Source: Salinicoccus sp. Bachu38
Lineage (GTDB): Bacteria; Bacillota; Bacilli; Staphylococcales; Salinicoccaceae
Length of the DNA: 64,000 nt
NCBI RefSeq assembly: GCF_038561955.2
Contig: NZ_CP138333.2
Coordinates: forward strand, 744,001 to 808,000
Direction: 5' to 3'
In this document: positions 42,238-49,831 of the stretch, one piece after another
Layout of the letters: each line of letters opens with the position of its first letter
How positions within the stretch are numbered: position 1 is the first letter of the stretch
Notes under the pieces: model-generated
What the model was told of the DNA's origin: nothing
What the model saw: only the letters and a program-made list of their open reading frames with translations
Database searches by the model: none
Translations under genes and position numbers: made by a program

Positions 42238-42371
42238 TTGCAAGTTTCTAAAAGGAATGTGTGCTTTTCTGATGAAGGGGTTACATTTTGATAGTAGAGA
42301 ATGTTAAACTGTATTAAACCATAATATGGAAAGTAACCCAAATTAACACAACATCATGAAAGGACGGTTTT

Positions 42372-42926
42372 ATGACAAGTTTTACCAAGGTGGTTTTATG
42401 GAGCGTGGCAGTTGTCGCAGTACTCGGGGTGATTGCTGTAGGTGTAATAGCGTTCAACTTCTCCGATGTGAGAAACAGCATCGGAAATGCACTCGACCAA
42501 TCTGTTGCGGAAGAAGCGGAAATGCCTGAAGAGGATGAAGAACTTGCGGCACTGGCCGACTCCAGCTCGGAAGGCGAGTTTAAAGTATCTGATGAGAAAT
42601 CGGATGATGGCCTGCCGAGTGAACGCCAGTTCGCAGACAGTCTACACCATATGACACACCAGAAGGTCAAGGCGACACAGAAATGGGGCCATCTTGAAAT
42701 TACGGATGAGCGAATCGAGCAGAAGTACGAAACAGCCAAGGAATCGAATTATGCATATAGGGAGTTCTATATGAAGGCTCTTGAGGAATGGATGGAGGGA
42801 GACTTCTCAAATGCTGTGCAGGTGCACAACACCATATGGAATGAACAGAACGGCAATGTTGGTAAGGCAAGAGGCTTTATGACGCCGGAAGAAGAAATGG
42901 AATATAAAATCAGACATTTTGATTGA
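42372..42926 (+). CDS. DUF6241-like membrane-anchored protein
   Basis: A 184-residue protein with an N-terminal membrane anchor (residues 6-28, KVVLWSVAVVAVLGVIAVGVIAF) and an acidic linker. The globular part reads MTHQKVKATQKWGHLEITDERI...ALEEWMEGDFSNAVQVHNTIWNEQNGNVGKARGFMTPEEE. The HQKV, KWG, W-x-x-GDFS and HN-x-IW-x-x-Q-x-GxVGKA positions are those I associate with DUF6241, a Bacillales family of unknown function. Most of it would face outside the cell. It is a single gene between terminators. Confidence 0.7.
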   Translation: MTSFTKVVLWSVAVVAVLGVIAVGVIAFNFSDVRNSIGNALDQSVAEEAEMPEEDEELAALADSSSEGEFKVSDEKSDDGLPSERQFADSLHHMTHQKVKATQKWGHLEITDERIEQKYETAKESNYAYREFYMKALEEWMEGDFSNAVQVHNTIWNEQNGNVGKARGFMTPEEEMEYKIRHFD

Positions 42927-42951
42927 GCAGGTCATGGGCCTGCTTTTTTAT
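42925..42951 (+). terminator. Rho-independent terminator after the DUF6241-like gene
   Basis: Stem AGCAGG / CCTGCT followed by TTTTTT. Confidence 0.88.
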
Positions 42952-43131
42952 TTGGATTAAAGTATGCTAACTCCACTACAAAATTTAAATTCTAAATTTT
43001 TTAAATTCTTCACGAATTACATTGTAAAAATTTTCAATGTATAGGATAATATTTACATAATAGCAAGTTACATAATGTCATTAGCGATCAAATATATATG
43101 AACGCAACAAGATAATTGGAGGAGATCGTAC

Positions 43132-46100
43132 TTGAAAAGTAAAAAAAGACAGCGTTTAATGAAAGCATCATTGGCAAGTGTACTGGCACTGACAATAGCA
43201 ACACCACTGGCAGGAACAGTTGATGCATCAGAAACGGATGATTGGGTAGATGGCAGTCAGGAAATTGGGGGAGGGGATGAATCACATAGTGTAGGAGATC
43301 CTGAAGACCATGTAGAATTCCCTGATTGGTATGACGAGGATGCAGTATATGATAACGAAGGAAATGTAATTTACACAGGTGAAGAGGCAAATCATTTCAG
43401 AAGCGTTCTTGATACTGTGTTAGCGAATCCAAATCAGTATATTGTAGACGGTGGGGTATATACTGTCACTTACGAGGTAGACGAGGGTGGATATGCTTAT
43501 AACTATACTATAGGCGAGGAAGTCATCCCGACGCAGTTTGTTAACTATGAACTGACTCTCGATCAAATTAATGTAATAGGGGCAAGTATTCCACAGCAAA
43601 GATCAACCGAATTAGACGGTGAGGCTACTGAAGAGGGAAATGAGGAGGAAGTTGTAGCACCTGAAGGTTCAAACCAAGAATCCGAAGAAGGGGAGTATCC
43701 AGAAGAGACACCAGTAGACGAAGCTGAGGAATCGACTGAATCACCACTAGAAGATGAACCTACCGAGGAAGTCGAACCTTCAGAACCCTCAGTAGAAGAG
43801 GAGAGTGTTGAAGGATCAACTGAAGAGGAGTTCGCTGGTGGTGAGGTCGATGAAGAAGTTGTAGAAGAAGAATTAATCGAGGAATCTTCAGAAGAAAATT
43901 CAAATCAAGAAGGGACTAATGAGGAATCTAATGAAGAAGCGTCAGATGAAGCACCTTCTGATGAGGAATACGATGAGAATGCCATCTACCAGAATGGTGA
44001 ATTACTATATACTGCTGTAGAGGTGGATCATTATGTTGCTGTGCTATCTAGAGTCATGCAAAATCCAGATAAATATATCTATTTGGAAAATGGTATATAT
44101 GAATATCATTATGAAGTTGATGAGGAAGGCTACGCTACAGAGGTCGTTCAAGGAGATCTCATCATTCCTGCAGCTTTCATAGAAATAGAACTTAACGATG
44201 ATGAGATAGCGAAAATAGGAGCAGACATTCCTAAACAAAATCCAGAAGAAGTCGACGATGACCTTAACGAAGAAGATAATTCTAGTGGATCCCAAAATGA
44301 TGATGAGGTATACCATGACATTCTGGATAAAGTGCTGAATGATAGAGCAGGTTACATCTATTTGGATGATGGGGTATACGAATACTCTTATGATATTGAT
44401 GAGTATGGGTTTGCTGTCAACGAACAAGTAGGCCAAAAAGTACTTCCTAAAGACTTTGTTGAAGAGATGATTCCTGGATATATTCGAGATGTAGTAGGTA
44501 CTGAGGTTCCACCAAGCCGAAGCATTGAGGAACAGGAAAATAAGGAAGGATATACCACTGAATACAAGAATCATATTACCTTGCAGATAAAAATCGGAAA
44601 TGAAAATTATGATCTTGATTATAAGATAACAAAAGGTGAGAATTACAAATCTGATATAGTCTCAATTATTGATGAACTGAATGCAGAAAATGATACAAAC
44701 TACACTGTTGATAAACTTAATGAGCACAATATAGGTATCTATAGTCGAGTGGATGAAGACGCAAAAAAACAAATAGTAACCAGAAACCATATTGTGGTCA
44801 CTTTGATTGATAATAATATGCCGAATTTAAAAGATTTGGTTCCGGAAGAGGAACTGATTGACGATATTGTACCTAGAACAGGACAAGTCATAATGCGGTT
44901 CTTTAATATGGATAAAGGTGGTGTAGATGATACTCGTTATTTAGAAACTTGGGGAGGCACCATAGACAATCAAATTCGTCGGGAATTTCAAGAAATGATT
45001 GTTGACTCTGTGAACAATGATGCTCCATTTTTTAAATATGTGGATGCTGAAATGGAAGAAGGAATGGAATATGGTTCAGAAGTTCGTCCCGTGTATGATG
45101 TTATTGTCTATTATGAAGCATATAACCCTTCTGAAGCATACCTCCAACAAGTGGAAGAGAAAAAATATTATTATGAAAATGAGGATGCAAATTCGGATGT
45201 CAAAAATGAGTTGACATTGATTGACGAAGAAACAGGTAAGACAGTCATGTCCTTGGAAGTATATGGTCAGTTCTTTTCCCAAAGGTTAAGCAGTATCATA
45301 GATGAATACAACCAAATTAATAATGTAAATATGATGGTTTCCAATACCGAACTGACTGATTATGAAGTGCATACCGATGACTACTACTACAGTACCAGTA
45401 ATAGAAAATATAATATTTATGTAGACGGGTTGGGACCAGATGAGGATAATGACATGATTCTACCAGGTGTCCCTGAAGAAGAATTGTATGATGACTCAAC
45501 ATCTGAAATGGTATACCGATCGATTCGTATCATTGATGGTGATGGTTTGAAATACGACAGGGAGTATGTACGCACTGAAACAATGGATGAATCGATTAAA
45601 GGAGCCCTATCAGAGTATTATATGTCCCATCCAACATATTTTAATATTGATGAGCTTCATGTCTATGAAGATGTTGTGGAAAAGTATATAAATCAAGATA
45701 GCGCGGGCTATGGGGACTTATATGAAGGAAGAGGATATTTCATTGAAGTATATCTTGATTCCTTGAATCAAAACGATAAAATCGAAAAAAACCCTGAAAA
45801 GATTGATATTGAAAAAAATTATATGGGGAATCTGGCATTTATAGATTATTACACTGGTCAAGATCTTGGGAGAATTAAGTTTGAGAAAGGTTCATACTCA
45901 AAGCAACTTGATGGATATCTAGAACAGCTTAAAGAAGAAACAGGAAAGAATTACAGAGTTGTTACTAGAAAAGCCGGACGTGTTGGTGGTGGAGGTGGAG
46001 GCGGACCGTACCCAGGGTTTATGGAAGTAAACTATGTGACCAATATGACTGTGTATATTACTGATGAGTGGGAAGAAGATAAGGAAGGTGTAGTTGATGG

Positions 46101-47487
46101 TAAGCCAATACAAAACTATGACTATCTGATCAAGCCACTTCCTGAAGGTGTTACACCACAAGACGAGATTACAGTTACTAAGAACTATACAGTGGGAGAA
46201 GAAGTGTTCGAAGATTTCTCTGAATTGTATAAACAATATGAAACTTATTATACCGGGAGTGAATTTACTGAAATAGAAGTTCCCAGTGATATGGAAATAG
46301 GCTTTGCCTACGCTACCAGTCCATATTTCATTTACAATGGCTTTTATGTGACAGGTGTTGCCGAAACTCCCGGAAGCCACTCTCTTAGTTACTATGAGTT
46401 TAATGAAAAGGAGAATGACCTAACTCTACACAACGTAAATATCAATGTCTGGGAAAAGGGAGAAAATCCTGACGATTTCGAAAGTGAAGAACCGACTGAC
46501 GAGGAACCAGTCGACGAACCAACGGAAGAGGAACCGACTGAGGAAGAGCCAGTCGACGAACCAACGGAAGAGGAACCGACTGAGGAAGAGCCAGTCGACG
46601 AACCAACGGAAGAGGAACCGACTGAGGAAGAGCCGGTTGATGAGCCTACGGAAGAGGAGCCGACTGAGGAAGAACCGGTCGATGAGCCTACCGAAGAGGA
46701 ACCAACTGATGAAGAACTGACTGGTGAAGATAATTCTACAGAGGCGCCTCCAGCAAGTGAGGGAGACAATGAAGTTGAAGATGATTCTGATGCCCCTTCC
46801 GACGACTCTGGTACTGGTACACAGGAAGAGAATGAAACCGGGACTACAATTGAAGGATCTTCTGTTGTCGACGAGGCAAGCGGTATAACGGTTTCAAGTG
46901 CTACCGGTGAACTTGAGGGCGTTCAGGTGTCAGTCGAAGTTCTTGAGGACTCCGGCCTGATCTCAAATCCACACGACCTCTATGACATCGAACTGCTCGA
47001 TGCAGACGGCAATGAATACGAGCCTGAAGCATCCGTAACAGTTTCCATCCCGGCCAATGGCACGGTTTCAAATGTCTATTACCTTGGCGAATCCGGAGAG
47101 ACATTGACTGAACTGGCCTTTGAAGTGATGGATGGCTACGTTGTATTTACAAAAGACAGCTTCAGCCAATTTGCTGTTGAATATGGTGAGTTGACTGAAG
47201 AGGGTGCAGAAGAAGATTCTGAGAACGCGACTACAGACGATGATGTGGTGGTAACTGAAGTGAACTCCGATGGTACATCCGGAGAAGAGACGACTTCTGG
47301 AAGTGAAACTGCTGAGAGTAGCGAAGCATCCACAGACACGACTGTTGCTGCAGCTGAGAAAAATGACACTGAGCAGGAAATGTTGCCGGATACGGGAATT
47401 GCTGCCAAGAATGTCGCAATCCCAGCAGCACTGCTTATGGCCATTGGTGGCGCTGTAATCTACTTCACGAGACGTCGACCAAACTAG
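43132..47487 (+). CDS. Large LPDTG-anchored surface protein
   Basis: A 1451-residue wall protein. TTG start (43132) after GGAGGAG; signal peptide about residues 1-33. Three related repeats of about 90 residues lie near 66-158, 278-372 and 390-463 (shared pattern: V-L-x-x-V-x-x-N-P-x-x-Y-I, G-x-Y-x-Y-x-Y-E-V-D-E-x-G-Y, I-P-x-x-F). They are separated by acidic spacers. Several beta-rich modules follow to about 1110, including a Gly-rich loop (RVGGGGGGGPYPG). Next is a Pro/Glu repeat tail (about 1118-1193), an Asp/Ser-rich domain, and the sortase signal LPDTG at 1418 with a membrane helix and RRRPN tail. The repeats match nothing I recognise; an adhesive role is likely. Confidence 0.88.
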   Translation: MKSKKRQRLMKASLASVLALTIATPLAGTVDASETDDWVDGSQEIGGGDESHSVGDPEDHVEFPDWYDEDAVYDNEGNVIYTGEEANHFRSVLDTVLANPNQYIVDGGVYTVTYEVDEGGYAYNYTIGEEVIPTQFVNYELTLDQINVIGASIPQQRSTELDGEATEEGNEEEVVAPEGSNQESEEGEYPEETPVDEAEESTESPLEDEPTEEVEPSEPSVEEESVEGSTEEEFAGGEVDEEVVEEELIEESSEENSNQEGTNEESNEEASDEAPSDEEYDENAIYQNGELLYTAVEVDHYVAVLSRVMQNPDKYIYLENGIYEYHYEVDEEGYATEVVQGDLIIPAAFIEIELNDDEIAKIGADIPKQNPEEVDDDLNEEDNSSGSQNDDEVYHDILDKVLNDRAGYIYLDDGVYEYSYDIDEYGFAVNEQVGQKVLPKDFVEEMIPGYIRDVVGTEVPPSRSIEEQENKEGYTTEYKNHITLQIKIGNENYDLDYKITKGENYKSDIVSIIDELNAENDTNYTVDKLNEHNIGIYSRVDEDAKKQIVTRNHIVVTLIDNNMPNLKDLVPEEELIDDIVPRTGQVIMRFFNMDKGGVDDTRYLETWGGTIDNQIRREFQEMIVDSVNNDAPFFKYVDAEMEEGMEYGSEVRPVYDVIVYYEAYNPSEAYLQQVEEKKYYYENEDANSDVKNELTLIDEETGKTVMSLEVYGQFFSQRLSSIIDEYNQINNVNMMVSNTELTDYEVHTDDYYYSTSNRKYNIYVDGLGPDEDNDMILPGVPEEELYDDSTSEMVYRSIRIIDGDGLKYDREYVRTETMDESIKGALSEYYMSHPTYFNIDELHVYEDVVEKYINQDSAGYGDLYEGRGYFIEVYLDSLNQNDKIEKNPEKIDIEKNYMGNLAFIDYYTGQDLGRIKFEKGSYSKQLDGYLEQLKEETGKNYRVVTRKAGRVGGGGGGGPYPGFMEVNYVTNMTVYITDEWEEDKEGVVDGKPIQNYDYLIKPLPEGVTPQDEITVTKNYTVGEEVFEDFSELYKQYETYYTGSEFTEIEVPSDMEIGFAYATSPYFIYNGFYVTGVAETPGSHSLSYYEFNEKENDLTLHNVNINVWEKGENPDDFESEEPTDEEPVDEPTEEEPTEEEPVDEPTEEEPTEEEPVDEPTEEEPTEEEPVDEPTEEEPTEEEPVDEPTEEEPTDEELTGEDNSTEAPPASEGDNEVEDDSDAPSDDSGTGTQEENETGTTIEGSSVVDEASGITVSSATGELEGVQVSVEVLEDSGLISNPHDLYDIELLDADGNEYEPEASVTVSIPANGTVSNVYYLGESGETLTELAFEVMDGYVVFTKDSFSQFAVEYGELTEEGAEEDSENATTDDDVVVTEVNSDGTSGEETTSGSETAESSEASTDTTVAAAEKNDTEQEMLPDTGIAAKNVAIPAALLMAIGGAVIYFTRRRPN
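46485..46710 (+). repeat. Tandem 42-bp repeats encoding EEEPTEEEPVDEPT
   Basis: About five in-frame 42-base units in the wall-spanning tail of the LPDTG protein, very similar to each other at the DNA level. They are similar in style, but not in unit, to the 27-base repeats at 3047-3424. Confidence 0.9.
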
Positions 47488-47498
47488 GAATGATGAAA

Positions 47499-47535
47499 TA
47501 GACCTGTGGGAATTTCCTGCAGGTCTTCTATTTTG
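47499..47535 (+). terminator. Rho-independent terminator after the LPDTG protein gene
   Basis: Stem AGACCTG / CAGGTCT followed by TCTATTTT. Confidence 0.75.
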
Positions 47536-47585
47536 TGAAAAATCTTGAATGATATAATGAGTAAAACCAGATAGGGGAGATACAT

Positions 47586-48140
47586 ATGCAGCATCTTGGC
47601 ACACAAAAATTGGAGACGGAACGACTCGTGCTCCGGAAGCTCACTTCGGATGATGCAGAAGCAATGTATCACAAATGGGCATCGGATCCGGAGGTGACGG
47701 AATACCTGACCTGGCCGCCGCATGGGTCTTTGGAAGTGACCAGGCAACTGATCGGCCACTGGACAGAAGAATATAAGAAATATGATTTCTATCAATGGGC
47801 CATCGTGCCAAAGGAGTTGAACGCACCGGTCGGCACAATCAGTGTAGTGGATGCGGATGACTCTGTCGGGATGGTCCATATCGGCTACTGCATCGGCAAG
47901 GCGTGGTGGGGGAAGGGGTACACGACGGAAGCGTTCGGACGGCTGATCCGCTTCTTCTTCGAAGACGTCGGATTAAACCGCATCGAAACGAAGCATGACA
48001 CCAGAAATCCCGGTTCCGGCAGGGTGATGGAGAAGTGCGGTCTGCTGTATGAAGGGACGACCCGGCAGTCGGACCGCAATAATCAGGGCATCTGTGACAG
48101 TGCACTCTATGGCATCGTTAGGCGCGACTATTATAAATAG
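47586..48140 (+). CDS. GNAT N-acetyltransferase (RimJ/RimL type)
   Basis: A 184-residue GNAT protein of the ribosomal-protein/aminoglycoside-like acetyltransferase group. The start LETERLVLRKLTSDDAEAMYHKWASDPEV is typical. The acetyl-CoA site is IGKAWWGKGYTTEAFGRLIRFFFE, followed by RIETKHDTRNPGSGRVMEKCGLLYEG. The substrate cannot be told. The ATG follows AGGGGAG. It is a single gene convergent with the heparinase-like gene. Confidence 0.85.
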   Translation: MQHLGTQKLETERLVLRKLTSDDAEAMYHKWASDPEVTEYLTWPPHGSLEVTRQLIGHWTEEYKKYDFYQWAIVPKELNAPVGTISVVDADDSVGMVHIGYCIGKAWWGKGYTTEAFGRLIRFFFEDVGLNRIETKHDTRNPGSGRVMEKCGLLYEGTTRQSDRNNQGICDSALYGIVRRDYYK

Positions 48141-48146
48141 AACTTT

Positions 48147-48180
48147 GATGGGCGGATACCTGCGACAGGGTACCCGCCCA
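48147..48180. terminator. Hairpin between convergent GNAT and heparinase-like genes
   Basis: Stem ATGGGCGGATACCTG / CAGGGTACCCGCCCAT, nearly perfect, but T-runs on either side are weak. Confidence 0.6.
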
Positions 48181-48190
48181 TTCGTTTCCA

Positions 48191-49831
48191 TCACTTTCTC
48201 TTCATCGGCTCAAGTGGGATGTCAAATGTCCTGCCATTGATGTCGAAGGAGACGGCGTCCTCATCTGAAGCATTGAGTGTCACCACGTCGCCTTCCGGTA
48301 CAAAGCTTGTGAAAAAGCGTGCGCGGTCGCCCTTCATACTGATTTCAATCCGGTGGGTATCGGTCAACTGACCGAATTGTTTTGAGATGACGGCCATGTC
48401 TTTTTTGCCCTGGAATATAGATGTTTCCATCCCTCCCATATGGCTTTTAAAGAGGTAGGTATTGTCTGCAGTGGAGAGCTTCATCGCATGGGCATCCGTC
48501 TGCTCCACGTGGACACCGTCATCAAGCACGAAATTTTGTATGAAACTTTTGGGTGTTTCCGAAGCCGCATCATCGACGATGAACAGTTTGTCCCCGTCTA
48601 TCAGTATCAGATGACGCTTCAATGAAACGCCGTCATACAGGTTGTTTTCGCCACTGACGTATTTGTATCTGCCGGTGGTGTAGTAGTTTGTCAGACCTAC
48701 GTCCCCGATCACGTCCATCGGGTAGTCCTCACCTTCGACGCACAGTGTGGTATGGGCGGCTGGAGAGATGACATGTGACCGGAAGGGATCGTTCTTTGCA
48801 TAGCTGTATTTGCCGGAGTCTGCAAAGATGCTTTCCCGGTTCACTGAAAATATGAAGGACAGATCATCCAGATGCTTATGGGCTTTGTTGTGGAAGCCGG
48901 CACTGAATACGAGTGTCGAGCGTTTGGCTTCATCATTGAATATGCTCACCCCCGCTTCGGCATCGAAGAAGTCGTCATGCACTTTATCGACTGACATGTT
49001 GACGGTTCCGGTATCACCAAGCAATGGCAGCTGATGGTTATAATCGATGACTGAGCCCAGGTAGTCTTTTGCACGCTTGATCTTATTGTAGTAGGTCCGA
49101 TGGAAGCCGGCATCCATTTCCTTCAGAAGCTTTGACAGTTCTGTAAACCACCGCACCGCGAGGCGGTGGTACTCGGGCGAGTTTTCCAGGTGGACATGCT
49201 GATGGCTGAAGTCGCGCAGCAGTACTTTTTCCAACCGTGTCTTGGCGATGGTGATGTAGGGACTTCTGGCCTCTACGTTTTCCATGAACAGGGCGATGAT
49301 GAGGATTGCCTTGTCCATCATGATGCCGTGGTTGTTTTCCATATAATTTGTATCATCGGCCAGAAAGTCCAGATGCTGCCGGATGAACGTCTCGAACTGA
49401 TCATCGGATTCAAGTGCATCGGGCTTGTGGGCCTTCAGCCACAGCGCATTGACAACGCGGCTTGAGACGGCGTGTTCATTCCATGCCAGATTGGTTTTCG
49501 TCTCATGCTTCCCTGCATCGGCATGGTGGTGATGCCAATCCTCAAGGAGTGCCTTTCCCTTCTCCAGATACCTGTCTTCGCCTGTCTCGTTATGGGCATA
49601 GACCAGGTAGTTCAAGTAGTCCATCGAATGCAGATAGATCTGTGCGGTTCTTGGGTTCTTTTCCGTCTGGATGTCCCAGTCCACCGTGCTTTCAAACTTC
49701 AGTCCGTCGAGGCTCGGGTGGACGAGATATCTGCCTTCGAGCAGTTCATCTGCATACTGGAGAAATTTGCTGTTCTGCTGGATGTTCCGCTTCAGAAGCG
49801 CGGTTTTGTGTACGTCAAAATTCAAATTCAT
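48191..49831 (-). CDS. Heparinase II/III-like polysaccharide lyase
   Basis: A 546-residue protein with an N-terminal (alpha/alpha) toroid (to about 300; TNYMENNHGIMMDKAIL with its NNH motif, and HLENSPEYHRLAVRWF with the Tyr/His pair). A C-terminal heparinase II/III beta-sheet domain follows (GFHNKAHKHLDDLSFIFSVNRESIFADSGKYSY, with the HxHxD-type metal/active site). Such lyases cleave uronic-acid polysaccharides. No signal peptide is seen, so it acts on intracellular or self-made chains. Its ATG directly follows the stop of the glycosyltransferase gene, indicating one operon and perhaps editing of the polymer. Confidence 0.82.
   Translation of the reverse strand: MNLNFDVHKTALLKRNIQQNSKFLQYADELLEGRYLVHPSLDGLKFESTVDWDIQTEKNPRTAQIYLHSMDYLNYLVYAHNETGEDRYLEKGKALLEDWHHHHADAGKHETKTNLAWNEHAVSSRVVNALWLKAHKPDALESDDQFETFIRQHLDFLADDTNYMENNHGIMMDKAILIIALFMENVEARSPYITIAKTRLEKVLLRDFSHQHVHLENSPEYHRLAVRWFTELSKLLKEMDAGFHRTYYNKIKRAKDYLGSVIDYNHQLPLLGDTGTVNMSVDKVHDDFFDAEAGVSIFNDEAKRSTLVFSAGFHNKAHKHLDDLSFIFSVNRESIFADSGKYSYAKNDPFRSHVISPAAHTTLCVEGEDYPMDVIGDVGLTNYYTTGRYKYVSGENNLYDGVSLKRHLILIDGDKLFIVDDAASETPKSFIQNFVLDDGVHVEQTDAHAMKLSTADNTYLFKSHMGGMETSIFQGKKDMAVISKQFGQLTDTHRIEISMKGDRARFFTSFVPEGDVVTLNASDEDAVSFDINGRTFDIPLEPMKRK

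Noticed and set aside
46392-46769. Antisense ORF rich in Ser/Val/Gly over the LPDTG repeat tail
   Set aside because: It is a mirror of the 42-base repeat in the sense gene, with no ribosome-binding site.
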